Shown: positions 32,526 to 41,628, counted from the first letter of the stretch. The stretch is 47,971 nt of DNA from Streptomyces sp. GKU 895 (GCA_002027195.1 MWJO01000061.1:1-47971), one strand, 5' to 3'. Notes: a model not told the origin generated them from the letters alone. Translations and numbers: made by a program.

Positions 32526-33674
32526 GTGCTCGACCTCGCGGCGCCGAGCGGTCCGAGACCGCACCAGGTGGCCCGCCATGCGGCCCGCCGCGCCCACGCG
32601 GCCCCCGAGGAGCCGCCGGCCCGCCCCCGGCTCGCCGTCCTGATCCCGGCGCACAACGAGGCGGACCGCATCGGCGCCGCCATCGACGGCCTGCGCGACC
32701 AGACCCGGCGCCCCGACCTCGTCGTGGTGGTCTGCGACAACTGCACCGACGACACCGCCGAGGTCGCCGTCGCGCACGGCGCCCAGGTGTTCCACACCCA
32801 GGGCAACACCCACAAGAAGGCCGGCGCCCTCAACCAGGCCATCGCCTGGATGCTGCCCCACCTCGACGACCGCGACCTGCTGCTGGTCCAGGACGCCGAC
32901 ACCGTCCTCGACCCGACCTTCGCCGAGACCGCGCTCGCCACCTTCAACCGCAAGGTCGGCGCCGTCGGCGGGGTCTTCTACGGCGAGGACGGCGGCGGCC
33001 TCCTCGGGCTGCTCCAGCGCATGGAGTTCCACCGCTACGCCTGGGAACTGGAGCGCACCGGCGGCAAGGCCCAGGTCCTCACCGGCACCGGCACCATGTT
33101 CCGCGCCCGGGTGCTGCGCGAGGTGCGGGCGGCCCGCCGCGCCGGGGTGATCGGCGGCGGCAGCAGCTACTACAGCCTCGCCTCGCTCACCGAGGACGAC
33201 GAGATGACCAAGGCGGTCAAGACCCTCGGCTACCGGGCCATGTCCCCGGCCGGCTGCGCGGTCACCACCGAGGTCATGCCGACGCTGGGCAAACTCTGGC
33301 ACCAGCGGCTGCGCTGGCAGCGCGGCGCCCTGGAGAACCTGCGCGACTACGGCTGGACCAAGGTCACCGCCCGCTACTTCGCCCAGCAGGTCCTGATGGG
33401 CTTCGGCGCGCTGTCGTTCCTGGTCTACCTCGTCTACATGACGACGTTCACCACGCTGTACGGCTGGCCGGGCTTCTCCCCGTTCTGGACGGGGATCGGC
33501 CTGATCTTCGTCGTCGAGAAGACGGTCTCCGTACGGCGGGCCGGCCCCAAGGCCGTCCTGGTCGCGGCGCTGATGGTCCCGGAGATGCTCTACGACCTGT
33601 TCCAGCACGCCGTCTACTTCACCTCGCTGTGGGGGATGCTGCGCCGCAGCGAGGAGAAGTGGGTCGCAACCTAA
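32526..33674 (+). CDS. Family 2 membrane glycosyltransferase
   Basis: The protein (382 residues from 32526) has a GT2 catalytic domain: LAVLIPAHNEADRIGAAIDGL, CDNCTDDTAEVA, the DAD metal motif in LLVQDADTV, an EDDEMT segment and QRLRWQRGALEN (the QxxRW acceptor motif of processive synthases). Three or so membrane helices follow. It probably assembles a surface polysaccharide from nucleotide sugar at the membrane. The start is uncertain: GTG at 32526 follows AGGGGG, while GTG at 32478 lies in the loop of the leader hairpin and would add 16 residues. A 54-residue membrane peptide follows after 28 bases. Confidence 0.88.
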   Translation: MLDLAAPSGPRPHQVARHAARRAHAAPEEPPARPRLAVLIPAHNEADRIGAAIDGLRDQTRRPDLVVVVCDNCTDDTAEVAVAHGAQVFHTQGNTHKKAGALNQAIAWMLPHLDDRDLLLVQDADTVLDPTFAETALATFNRKVGAVGGVFYGEDGGGLLGLLQRMEFHRYAWELERTGGKAQVLTGTGTMFRARVLREVRAARRAGVIGGGSSYYSLASLTEDDEMTKAVKTLGYRAMSPAGCAVTTEVMPTLGKLWHQRLRWQRGALENLRDYGWTKVTARYFAQQVLMGFGALSFLVYLVYMTTFTTLYGWPGFSPFWTGIGLIFVVEKTVSVRRAGPKAVLVAALMVPEMLYDLFQHAVYFTSLWGMLRRSEEKWVAT

Positions 33675-33702
33675 CCCTCAACCGAGAGAAGCGAGAAGCA
33701 CG

Positions 33703-33867
33703 ATGTACGGACGAGTGATCGGCGCGGGCACCACCGGTGCCGGAGGCGCCACCCTGGCCGCGACCGGCCTGTGGATGAACAGCATGGCCCTGGTCGTCAC
33801 GGCGACCACCCTGGCGGCCGCGGGCGTGGCCCTCTACAAGCTGGCCCCGCGCCCGCGCCGCCGGTAA
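33703..33867 (+). CDS. 54-residue membrane peptide downstream of the glycosyltransferase
   Basis: The short ORF starts at an ATG (33703) about 10 bases after a purine-rich stretch and ends at TAA 33865-33867. It encodes a Gly/Ala/Thr-rich hydrophobic peptide (MYGRVIGAGTTGAGGATLAA then GLWMNSMALVVTATTLAAAG) with a strongly basic tail (KLAPRPRRR), so one or two inner-membrane spans with the tail in the cytoplasm. It probably shares a transcript with the glycosyltransferase, so I infer an accessory subunit. No family recognised. Confidence 0.65.
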   Translation: MYGRVIGAGTTGAGGATLAATGLWMNSMALVVTATTLAAAGVALYKLAPRPRRR

Positions 33868-33879
33868 GGCCCTTACCCC

Positions 33880-35712
33880 CTACTGGTCGCGTTGGTCGGG
33901 GTCCATCCCCGCCAGCACGAGGGGCAGCCGGTCCGCCCCGCCCTCGACGAGGCGGACCGGGACGCCCCAGTCCTGCTGGTGGACATGGCAGGCCGGGTAG
34001 GCGTTCTCCGGGGCGTCGTCGCACGATGCCGCCATCGCGGAGACATGCAGCACGCCCTCCCCGACAGCCGGGTCGAGGCGCAGGGTGCGGGAGAGGTCGG
34101 TGCCCGCGCCCTCACCGCCGGCGAGCAGCTCGGGCGGGGTCGAGGAGACCAGCAGCCGGGTCGACGGCCCGTACCGGGTGTCGAGCTTCTGTCCGGCCGG
34201 CGCCTGGAAGACGACGTCCAGCCGGAGCGCGCCGGGCGCGACTTCGGTGGCGGCCCGCTGGGTGCGATGGGCGACCGAGGCCACCTTCACGGCCTCCTCC
34301 GGCAGCCGCAGCCGGGTCAGCCGGTGCCGGGCGGACTCCACGACCACGATGTCCTCGCCGACGAGCACGGCGTCACTGGGCTCACGCAGGTCGGTGGCGA
34401 GGGTGGTGACCTCGCCGGTCGCCGGGTCGAAGCGGCGCAGGGCGTGGTTGTAGGTGTCGCTGACGGCGACCGAGCCGTCGGGGAGCGCGGTGACGCCCAA
34501 CGGGTGCTGGAGCAGCGCCTGCTCCGCGGCACCGTCCCGGTGCCCGAAGTCGAACAGCCCCGTCCCGACGGCGGTGCGGACGGTGCCGTCGAGGTCGACC
34601 CAGCGCAGGGCGGACGTCTCGGAGTCGGCGAGCCAGAGCCTCTCCGGGGTGGCGGCGAGGCCGGAGGGCTGAGCGAACCAGGCCTCTTCGGCCGGGCCGT
34701 CCACGAGATCCTCGTTGGTGGTGCCGGCGGCGACGGAGACGGTCCCCTCCTCCGGGTCGTACGTCCACAGCTGGTGGATGCCGGCCATGGCGATCCACAC
34801 CTTGCCGTTCCAGTGGGCGACGTCCCACGGGGAGGAGAGGTTGACGTCCCGCGCGGGGCCCGAGGTGGCGTCGGCCTGCATCCACTGCCGTCCGGTGCCG
34901 GCGAGGGTGGTCACCGCGCCGGTGGCGGGGTCGAGCCGGCGCAGGGCGTGGTTGACGGTGTCGGCGACGACCACGGAGCCGTCCGGCAGCGGCGCGAGCC
35001 CCTGCGGCTCGTTGAAGGAGGCCGCGTCGGCGGGCCCGTCCGCGAAGCCGCGCCGCCCCGACCCGATCCGCCGCACGACGCTCTCCCCGTCCGCCGCCAG
35101 CTCGACGAGCTGATGCCGGGTGGTGTCGCTGACCAGGAAGTGCCCCGAGGGCAGCACGAGCGCCTTTCCGGGGAACCGCAGCACGGTCGGCTCCGGCTCC
35201 GGCGCCACATAGGGCCCGTCCCCGCGCCGCAGCGTCCCCTTCGCCTCGTGCTCCGCCTCCAGCTCGGTCACCAGGCGTTCGATGGCGTGCACATGGCCCT
35301 CACCGGCGTGCTGCGCGACGACGTACCCCTCCGGGTCGATCACGACGAGCGTGGGCCAGGCCCGGACCGCGTACTGCTTCCAGGTGGCCAGCTCGGGGTC
35401 GTCCAGCACCGGATGCCCGACCCCGTACCGCTCCACGGCGTCCACCACCGCCCCGTGCTCCGCCTCGTGCACGAACTTGGGCGAGTGCACGCCGATGACG
35501 ACGACGGTGTCGCGGTGCTTCTCCTCCAGCTCGCGCAACTCGTCGAGGACATGCAGGCAGTTGATGCAGCAGAAGGTCCAGAAGTCGAGAAGGACGATGC
35601 GTCCCCGCAGGTCGGCCAGGCTGTACTGCTTGTCGCCCGTGTTCAGCCAGCCGCCCCTGCCGATCAGCTCGGGGGCGCGGACACGAACGCGGCGGGGTGC
35701 GGAGTCGCTCAT
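33880..35712 (-). CDS. NHLRC2-like protein: thioredoxin domain plus NHL propeller
   Basis: The 610-residue protein has an N-terminal thioredoxin/TlpA-like domain (about 1-160) with the FWTFCCINCLHVLDEL active-site segment, whose CCINC form is the hallmark of NHLRC2 relatives. NHL repeats follow (FNEPQGLAPLPDGSVVVADTVNHALRRLDPATG; HPLGVTALPDGSVAVSDTYNHALRRFDPATG) and then a C-terminal beta-sandwich-like region. There is no signal peptide, so it is cytoplasmic. The start at 35712 places the domain boundary correctly; an upstream in-frame reading adds 19 unrelated residues. The redox partner is unknown. Confidence 0.9.
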   Translation of the reverse strand: MSDSAPRRVRVRAPELIGRGGWLNTGDKQYSLADLRGRIVLLDFWTFCCINCLHVLDELRELEEKHRDTVVVIGVHSPKFVHEAEHGAVVDAVERYGVGHPVLDDPELATWKQYAVRAWPTLVVIDPEGYVVAQHAGEGHVHAIERLVTELEAEHEAKGTLRRGDGPYVAPEPEPTVLRFPGKALVLPSGHFLVSDTTRHQLVELAADGESVVRRIGSGRRGFADGPADAASFNEPQGLAPLPDGSVVVADTVNHALRRLDPATGAVTTLAGTGRQWMQADATSGPARDVNLSSPWDVAHWNGKVWIAMAGIHQLWTYDPEEGTVSVAAGTTNEDLVDGPAEEAWFAQPSGLAATPERLWLADSETSALRWVDLDGTVRTAVGTGLFDFGHRDGAAEQALLQHPLGVTALPDGSVAVSDTYNHALRRFDPATGEVTTLATDLREPSDAVLVGEDIVVVESARHRLTRLRLPEEAVKVASVAHRTQRAATEVAPGALRLDVVFQAPAGQKLDTRYGPSTRLLVSSTPPELLAGGEGAGTDLSRTLRLDPAVGEGVLHVSAMAASCDDAPENAYPACHVHQQDWGVPVRLVEGGADRLPLVLAGMDPDQRDQ

Positions 35713-35770
35713 GGACCAAGGGTGCCACCCGCCACCGACAGCCACCTCAGCGCCTGCCCGGTCAGTCACC

Positions 35771-36157
35771 TCAGCGCATGCCCGGTCGTCGCGTCCACGT
35801 GGTCCGGTACGTCGTCATGGCGTCGCCGACGGTGAGGGTGCCGGTGGGTTCGAACAGGAGGATCGCGGTGGGGGCGGGAGCGTAGGGCTTGTGCTCGGTG
35901 CCGCGCGGGACGGTGAAGACCGAGCCCTTCGGCAGGACCACCGTGCGCTCACCGCCCGGCTCCCGCAGGGAGATGTGCAGTTCGCCGTCCAGGACCAGGA
36001 AGAACTCGTCGGTGTGGTCGTGGACGTGCCAGACGTGGTCGCCCTCGACCTTGGCGACGCGGACGTCGTAGTCGTTGACGGCCGTGACGATGCGGGGGCT
36101 CCACTGCTCGGTGAAGGAGGCGAGGGCGGCGGAGAGTGCGACGGGTTCGGGTTCCAT
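35771..36157 (-). CDS. Small cupin domain protein
   Basis: The 128-residue single cupin has its first metal motif in DHVWHVHDHTDEFFLVLDGELHISL and its second in VPRGTEHKPYAPAPTAILLFEP. It has the length of stand-alone YlbA/ChrR-like cupins that bind a metal and a small carboxylate or sugar. It is divergent from the GlxA-type regulator across only 52 bases, which suggests that the regulator controls it. Reaction unknown. Confidence 0.85.
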   Translation of the reverse strand: MEPEPVALSAALASFTEQWSPRIVTAVNDYDVRVAKVEGDHVWHVHDHTDEFFLVLDGELHISLREPGGERTVVLPKGSVFTVPRGTEHKPYAPAPTAILLFEPTGTLTVGDAMTTYRTTWTRRPGMR

Positions 36158-36209
36158 GACGTCATCGTGCGGGGTACCGCCGGCGGTTCACGAGTGCTAG
36201 GAATCGCGT

Positions 36210-37202
36210 ATGCCGCAAGAATCCTCTCAGCGCCCGCATCGGGTGGTTCTCGTCGTCGACGAGAACTCCAACCCCTTCGAGATGAGCTGCGCCATCGAGA
36301 TCTTCGGACTCCGGCGGCCCGAACTGGGTCGGACGCTCTACGACTTCGCCCTGTGCGGCACCGAGCCGCGCACCCGTATGCGGGACGGCTTCTTCACGCT
36401 CACCGACATCGCCGGTCTGGACGCCGCCGAGGAGGCGGACACCCTGATCGTGCCGAACCGGCCCGACACCGACACCCCGCGCTCACCCCGCGTCCTGGAC
36501 GCCGTACGCCGGGCACACGCGCGTGGCGCCCGGCTGCTCGGCTTCTGCTCCGGCGCGTTCACGCTGGCGGAGGCCGGGCTGCTCGAGGGGCGACGGGCGG
36601 CCTGCCACTGGATGTGGGCCGACTCCTTCCAGGCCCGGTTCCCGCAGGTACGGCTGGAGCCGGACGTGCTCTTCGTCGACGACGGCGACATCCTGACGGC
36701 GTCCGGCAGTGCCTCCGCCCTCGACCTCGGCCTCCACGTCGTCCGGCGCGACCATGGCGCCGAGATCGCCAATGCCGTCTCCCGCCGCCTCGTCTTCGCC
36801 GCCCACCGCGACGGCGGGCAACGCCAGTTCGTGGAGCGGCCCATCCCCGAGGTGGCCGACGCGTCGCTGGGGCCGCTGCTGGCGTGGGCGCAGGAGCGGC
36901 TGGGCGAACCGCTGACCGTGGCGGACCTCGCGGCCCGCGCCGCCGTCTCCCCCGCCACCCTGCACCGCCGCTTCCAGGCCCAACTGGGGACGACACCGCT
37001 CGCCTGGCTGACCGGGGAGCGGGTGGCGCTGGCCTGCCGGATGATCGAGCGCGGCGAGGAGCGCCTCGACGTCGTGGCCGCGCGGAGCGGACTCGGCACG
37101 GCGGCCAACCTCCGCGCGCGCGTGCGACGCGAGACCGGACTCAGCCCGTCGGAGTACCGGCGGCGTTTCGGCCCGGCGTCCGGGGAACCGCTCATGGCAT
37201 GA
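36210..37202 (+). CDS. GlxA-type AraC family transcriptional regulator
   Basis: The 330-residue regulator has an N-terminal DJ-1/PfpI-like domain (about 10-175, with the nucleophile-elbow cysteine in GFCSGAFTLAEAG) and a C-terminal AraC double helix-turn-helix (about 215-320; VADLAARAAVSPATLHRRFQAQLG and a second helix ending LSPSEYRRRF). AGGAA seven bases before the ATG serves as ribosome site. The stop overlaps the LURP-one gene start as ATGA, and a cupin lies divergently upstream. The ligand and targets are unknown; these neighbours are the likeliest targets. Confidence 0.9.
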   Translation: MPQESSQRPHRVVLVVDENSNPFEMSCAIEIFGLRRPELGRTLYDFALCGTEPRTRMRDGFFTLTDIAGLDAAEEADTLIVPNRPDTDTPRSPRVLDAVRRAHARGARLLGFCSGAFTLAEAGLLEGRRAACHWMWADSFQARFPQVRLEPDVLFVDDGDILTASGSASALDLGLHVVRRDHGAEIANAVSRRLVFAAHRDGGQRQFVERPIPEVADASLGPLLAWAQERLGEPLTVADLAARAAVSPATLHRRFQAQLGTTPLAWLTGERVALACRMIERGEERLDVVAARSGLGTAANLRARVRRETGLSPSEYRRRFGPASGEPLMA

Positions 37203-37696
37203 GATTCCTCGTACGCGACCGGCTGCTCGGCTTCGGCGACGACTACTGGATCGAGGACGACCAGGGCAACAAGGTCTTCCTCGTCGACGGCAAGGCCATG
37301 CGGCTGCGCGACACCTTCGAGCTGAAGGACACGCGCGGGCGCGTCCTCATCGACATCCGCCAGAAGATGTTCGCCCTGCGGGACACCATGCTCATCGAGC
37401 GGGACGGCGAGCCGCTGGCCACCATCAAGCGCAAACGCCTGTCCCTGCTGCGCAACCACTACCGGGTCTCCCTGGCCGACGGCAGCACCGAACTCGACGT
37501 CAGCGGCAAGATCCTCGACCGCGAGTTCGCCATCGAGTACGACGAGGAGCTCCTCGCCGTCGTCTCGCGCCGCTGGCTGCACGTCCGGGAGACGTACGGC
37601 GTGGACGTCGTACGGGAGGACGCGGACCCGGCGCTGCTGATCGCGGTGGCGGTGTGCGTGATCCACCTGGCGGAGAAGGAACGCGAGGAGGACTGA
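37199..37696 (+). CDS. LURP-one (LOR/tubby-like) family protein
   Basis: The 165-residue protein matches the LURP-one-related fold: FLVRDRLLGFGDDYWIEDDQGNKVFLVDGKAMRLRDTFELKD, then KMFALRDTMLIERDG, LATIKRKRLSLLRNHYRV, and a C-terminal hydrophobic helix IAVAVCVIHLAEKE like the tubby-type central helix. Family members may bind phospholipid or DNA; the bacterial role is unknown. It is translationally coupled to the GlxA-type regulator (ATGA). Confidence 0.88.
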   Translation: MRFLVRDRLLGFGDDYWIEDDQGNKVFLVDGKAMRLRDTFELKDTRGRVLIDIRQKMFALRDTMLIERDGEPLATIKRKRLSLLRNHYRVSLADGSTELDVSGKILDREFAIEYDEELLAVVSRRWLHVRETYGVDVVREDADPALLIAVAVCVIHLAEKEREED

Positions 37697-37703
37697 ACGG
37701 GCT

Positions 37704-38507
37704 CTAGGAGGCCGGTCGGCGCGGGGTCTCCAGGCCCAGCACGCGGTCCTTGAGGGCCGGGAACTGCTCGCGTGTCGTCGCGACCTTCCCGGGGTCGAAC
37801 TCGACCGTGAGGATCTCCTCGCCGGCCCCCGCCTCGGCCAGCACCTCGCCCCAGGGATCGACCACGATCGAGTGACCGGCCTGCGGAACTCCCGCGTGTG
37901 TCCCGGCCGTTCCACACGCGAGCACGAACGCCTGGTTCTCCACCGCCCGCGCCTGGGCCAGCAGCGTCCAGTGCGCCCGGCGGCGCTCCGGCCAGCCCGC
38001 GGGGAGGACCAGGGTCTCGGCGCCGTTGTCGACGAGACCGCGGAAGAGTTCGGGGAAGCGGAGGTCGTAGCAGGTGCCCAGGCCGAGGGTCGTCTCGGGC
38101 AGCCGTACCGTCACCAGCTCCCGGCCCGCGCCCATCAGCACGGCCTCGCCCTTGTCGAAGCCGAAGCGGTGGATCTTGCGGTAGGCGGCGATCAGATCAC
38201 CGGAGGGGGAGAAGACGAGCGAGGTGTTGTAGAGCGTCCCGTCGTCCGCGCGCTCGGGGATCGAGCCCGCGTGCAGCCACACGCCCGTGTCGCTCGCGGC
38301 CTTCGCCATCGCCTCGTGCGTCGGCCCGTCCAGCGGCTCCGCGTCGCTGTCGAACCCCTGGTAGGCGAAGGCGCCCACAGTCCACAGTTCGGGGAGGACG
38401 ACGAGGTCGGCGCCCGCCTGTCCGCGCACCAGAGAAGCCACCCGCCGTCGACGCGACTCGACCGATTCGTCCTCGTTCACGTCGATCTGGATCAGAGAGG
38501 CGCGCAC
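37704..38507 (-). CDS. Carbon-nitrogen hydrolase (nitrilase superfamily amidase)
   Basis: The 267-residue protein has the complete Glu-Lys-Cys triad: E40 (VVLPELW), K111 (AYRKIHRFG) and C146 (LGTCYDLRFPEL). This pattern is close to omega-amidase/Nit2 and deaminated-glutathione amidase, which are cytoplasmic repair enzymes. The start is the GTG at 38507, where the family beta-strand (VRASLIQIDV) begins and AGGA lies upstream. It is divergent from the mycothiol-dependent-type gene across 182 bases. A direct link to the biosynthetic cluster is not indicated. Confidence 0.9.
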   Translation of the reverse strand: MRASLIQIDVNEDESVESRRRRVASLVRGQAGADLVVLPELWTVGAFAYQGFDSDAEPLDGPTHEAMAKAASDTGVWLHAGSIPERADDGTLYNTSLVFSPSGDLIAAYRKIHRFGFDKGEAVLMGAGRELVTVRLPETTLGLGTCYDLRFPELFRGLVDNGAETLVLPAGWPERRRAHWTLLAQARAVENQAFVLACGTAGTHAGVPQAGHSIVVDPWGEVLAEAGAGEEILTVEFDPGKVATTREQFPALKDRVLGLETPRRPAS

Positions 38508-38689
38508 ACTACCACCGTCCTGGCATTCGAGCCGTTCACACGGGCCTACGATCGTCACACGAAAGCACTGCCGGGGTGCCTCACAGCAGCGTAACTTAGC
38601 GTTTCGAGACACCCGCCGAGTGCAGCCACCTCCCGCTGGCAACGCCGCCGCCATCCGCCCGTGTACCGACCGCCGAGGGGTCCCGTTCC

Positions 38690-39514
38690 GTGAGTCTGCA
38701 TCCCACCCTCCAGCCCTACGCCGACGCCTGGACCCACTCCATCGAAGCGATATCCGAGCTGGTGACCCCGCTCGTGGAAGGAGAGTGGAACCGGCGCACG
38801 CCGTGCCCGGCCTGGTCGGTCCGTGACGTGGTCTCCCATGTCATCGGTCTGGACTGCGAGATGCTCGGCGACCCGCGCCCGATCCACACGCTCCCGCGCG
38901 ACCTCTACCACGTGACGAACGAACAGCAGCGGTACACGGAGATGCAGGTCGACGTCCGCCGTCACCACACGGCGCCGGAGATGACGTCCGAGCTGGAGTA
39001 CGTGATCATCCGCCGCAACCGCCAGCTCCGCAACGAGTCGCGTGACCCCGGGACCAAGGTGCGCGGCCCCTACGGCAGCGAACTGACGCTCGAGGAGTCC
39101 ATGCGGCGGCACGCCTTCGACGTCTGGGTCCACGAGCAGGACCTGCGCGCCGCCCTCGGCCGCCCGGGCAACCTCGACTCACCCGGCGCGCACGTCGCGC
39201 GGGACTACCTGCTCGCCGAACTCCCCGCCGTGGTCGCGGAGAAGGCCGACGCCCCGCGCAGTTCGGCGGTCGTCTTCGACGTGCACGGCCCCATCGAGTT
39301 CCTGCGCACGATCCGCGTCGACATCCAGGGCCGCGGCACCCTCGAGACGGTCCCCGCCCTGGGCCCCGCCGCCACCCTCACCCTCGACTGGGAGACCTAT
39401 GTCCGCCTGGCCTGCGGCCGGGTGACGCCGGAACAGGTGGCGGACCGGGTCAAGGCGGAGGGCGAACCCCAGCTGACGGCGGCGATCTTGAGGAACTTCG
39501 CGGTGACGCCGTAA
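38690..39514 (+). CDS. Maleylpyruvate-isomerase-family (mycothiol-dependent type) protein
   Basis: The 274-residue protein has an N-terminal DinB-like four-helix domain (TPCPAWSVRDVVSHVIGLDCEM and MRRHAFDVWVHEQDLRAALGRPG, with histidines in the metal-site positions) and a C-terminal alpha/beta domain resembling SCP2/MDMPI_C (about 175-274). The family includes mycothiol-dependent maleylpyruvate isomerase and S-transferases in actinomycetes. The start GTG at 38690 follows GAGGGG by about ten bases. Substrate unknown. Confidence 0.87.
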   Translation: MSLHPTLQPYADAWTHSIEAISELVTPLVEGEWNRRTPCPAWSVRDVVSHVIGLDCEMLGDPRPIHTLPRDLYHVTNEQQRYTEMQVDVRRHHTAPEMTSELEYVIIRRNRQLRNESRDPGTKVRGPYGSELTLEESMRRHAFDVWVHEQDLRAALGRPGNLDSPGAHVARDYLLAELPAVVAEKADAPRSSAVVFDVHGPIEFLRTIRVDIQGRGTLETVPALGPAATLTLDWETYVRLACGRVTPEQVADRVKAEGEPQLTAAILRNFAVTP

Positions 39515-39562
39515 GGGCGCCTTTTCAGCCGGCCGAGTCGGGCGGTGGGCGGGCAAAGGCCC

Positions 39563-39590
39563 GGGGGTCTGGGGCGGAGCCCCAGGACCG
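39563..39590. terminator. GC-rich terminator of the type repeated in Streptomyces genomes
   Basis: CTGGGGC-GGA-GCCCCAG (39569-39585) is flanked by further partly paired GGGGT/GGACC. This GGGGTCTGGGGCGGAGCCCC-like sequence occurs many times in Streptomyces genomes as an intergenic terminator-type repeat. It separates two convergent genes. Confidence 0.65.
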
Positions 39591-39611
39591 CCCCCCACCA
39601 ACGCGGCCCGC

Positions 39612-40907
39612 TCACGCAGGTACGTGCACCGCCTCCACCCGGCTCGCCACCAGCCGCTCCCGCTCCCGGCGGATCGCCCGCTTGCGCAGCCGCAGGATCT
39701 GACTGACCCCCACGGCCTGGAGCACGAACACCACGGAGAACGCGATCCGGTAGTTGTCCCCGGTCGCGTCCAGCAGCACCCCCACCGCGAACAACGTCGT
39801 CATCGAGGCGACGAACCCGCCCATGTTGGTGATCCCGGACGCCGTGCCCTGCCGCTCCGGCGGATTCGCCGGCCGCGCGAAGTCGAAGCCCAGCATCGAC
39901 GCCGGCCCACAGGCCCCCAGCACCGTGCACAGCACCACCAGCAGCCACATCGGCGCGTGCTCACCGGGATACGCCAGCGTCACCGCCCACAGCAGCGCGG
40001 TCGCCCCCACGGTCCCGAGCGCCAGCGGGGTGCGCGCCTCGTGGTGCCGGGCGACGACCTGACCGTAGACCAGCCCTATGAGCATGTTGGACAGCACGAC
40101 GAGGGTCAGCAGCTCGCCGGCGGTCGCCCGGGACAGCCCCTGCGCCTCGACCAGGAACGGCAGGCCCCACAGCAGCAGGAACACCATCGCCGGGAACTGC
40201 GTCGTGAAGTGCACCCACAGCCCGAGCCGGGTCCCCGGCTCCCGCCAGGAGGCGGCGATCTGGCGGCGGACGTAGGCCGCGCCCTGGTGCGGGACGGGCT
40301 CGGGCTCGTGGCCCTCGGGGTGGTCCTTGAGGAACAGGAGCAGCAGCACCAGCACCACCACGCCCGCGAGCGCGCTGCCCGCGAAGGCGGCCGTCCAGCC
40401 GATGCCGTGCAGCAGCCGGGCCAGCACCAGGGTGGAGACGAGGTTGCCGGCCATGCCGACCAGTCCCGCGAGCTGGGCGACCAGCGGGCCGCGCCGGGCG
40501 GGGAACCAGCGGCTGCCGAGCCGCAGCACGCTGATGAACGTCATCGCGTCACCGCAGCCGAGCAGCGCGCGCGAGGCGAGCGCCATGCCGTACGAGGGGG
40601 AGAAGGCGAAGCCCAGCTGCCCCGCCGTGAACAGCACGACCCCGATGGTCAGCACCTTCTTGGTGCCGAGCCGGTCGACGAGCAGGCCGACGGGTATCTG
40701 CATGCCCGCGTAGACCAGCAGCTGGAGGATCGAGAACGTCGACAGCGCGGAGGCGTTGACGTGGAAGCGGTCGGCGGCGTCGAGGCCGGCGACGCCGAGG
40801 GACGTGCGGAAGATGACGGCGACGAAGTAGACGGAGACGCCGATGCCCCAGACGGCCATGGCGCGGCGGCCGCCGGGGGGATCACCGGGAAGGGTCTCGG
40901 ACCTCAT
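39612..40907 (-). CDS. MFS transporter
   Basis: The 431-residue protein has 12 predicted spans: VYFVAVIFRTSLGVAG at the first helix, LLVDRLGTKKVLTIGV as the loop 2-3 motif, RALLGCGDAMTFISVLRLGSRWFP, and a cytoplasmic loop around residues 200-225. It resembles NNP/YybO-like or sugar-phosphate-type facilitators. Its ATG overlaps the GntR regulator stop as ATGA, so the pair form an operon and the regulator probably controls the transporter. The substrate is unknown. Confidence 0.9.
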   Translation of the reverse strand: MRSETLPGDPPGGRRAMAVWGIGVSVYFVAVIFRTSLGVAGLDAADRFHVNASALSTFSILQLLVYAGMQIPVGLLVDRLGTKKVLTIGVVLFTAGQLGFAFSPSYGMALASRALLGCGDAMTFISVLRLGSRWFPARRGPLVAQLAGLVGMAGNLVSTLVLARLLHGIGWTAAFAGSALAGVVVLVLLLLFLKDHPEGHEPEPVPHQGAAYVRRQIAASWREPGTRLGLWVHFTTQFPAMVFLLLWGLPFLVEAQGLSRATAGELLTLVVLSNMLIGLVYGQVVARHHEARTPLALGTVGATALLWAVTLAYPGEHAPMWLLVVLCTVLGACGPASMLGFDFARPANPPERQGTASGITNMGGFVASMTTLFAVGVLLDATGDNYRIAFSVVFVLQAVGVSQILRLRKRAIRRERERLVASRVEAVHVPA

Positions 40908-41575
40908 CGGACCTCACCCCGCGCGAGGTGGGAGAACCACTCGACGTGGCCGTGGACGATCCCGACGACCGCCTCCGCGTCACCGGAACGCAGCGCGTCG
41001 AGGATCTGCTCGTGCTCGGTGAGGGTCTTGGTGATGCGGTCCGGGTGGGCGTGCATGACCGCGACGCCCATCCTGAGCTGCCGGTCGCGCAGCTGGTCGT
41101 AGAGGCGGGAGAGGATCTCGTTGCCGGCGCTGCGGACGATCTCGGCGTGGAAGCAGCGGTCGGTGACCGCGGCGCCCGCCAGGTCCCCGGCGGCGGCCTG
41201 CTCCTTCTGCTGCGCGAGCAGCTCCTCCAGGCGCGCGATGAGCTGCGGGGACGCGGGTACGGCCTTCCGCGCGGCGTGCTCCTCGACCAGCTGGCGGGTC
41301 TCGACGACGTCCGCGATCTCCTGTGCGGAGACGGGCAGGACCAGGGCGCCCTTCTTCGGGTAGAGCTTGATCAGCCCTTCCACCTGCAGCCGCAGCAGCG
41401 CCTCCCGCACCGGGGTGCGGGACACTCCGACGGCCTCGGCGAGCTCGCCCTCGGTGAGCAGTGTCCCGCCCTCGTAGTGGCGCTCCAGGACGCCCTGCTT
41501 GACGTGGTCGTAGACACGGTCGGCGGCGGGTGGCTGTCTGGTGGTGGCGGTGGCTGCGGGTGGAGCGGAAGACAT
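40904..41575 (-). CDS. GntR family regulator (FadR/FCD type)
   Basis: The 223-residue regulator has an N-terminal winged helix (VYDHVKQGVLERHYEGGTLLTEGELAEAVGVSRTPVREALLRLQVEGLI) and a C-terminal FCD helical ligand domain with metal-type residues (ETRQLVEEHAAR, DRCFHAEIVRSAGN, EHEQILDAL). The start could be ATG 41575 or ATG 41605; I prefer 41575 because a TATCTAT element just upstream fits a -10 box for a leaderless message. It is coupled to the MFS gene. Confidence 0.88.
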   Translation of the reverse strand: MSSAPPAATATTRQPPAADRVYDHVKQGVLERHYEGGTLLTEGELAEAVGVSRTPVREALLRLQVEGLIKLYPKKGALVLPVSAQEIADVVETRQLVEEHAARKAVPASPQLIARLEELLAQQKEQAAAGDLAGAAVTDRCFHAEIVRSAGNEILSRLYDQLRDRQLRMGVAVMHAHPDRITKTLTEHEQILDALRSGDAEAVVGIVHGHVEWFSHLARGEVR

Positions 41576-41612
41576 GCGCACAGCATAGATACAACACGTA
41601 CGCATGGGCGAT

Positions 41613-41628
41613 CCGTTTCACGATACGG
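41613..41628. promoter_or_regulatory. Inverted repeat in the GntR/peptidase divergent region
   Basis: CCGT-N8-ACGG lies about 40 bases before the GntR start, within the 196-base divergent gap. It could be an autoregulatory site, but the symmetry is short and does not closely match the usual FadR-type consensus. Confidence 0.3.
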
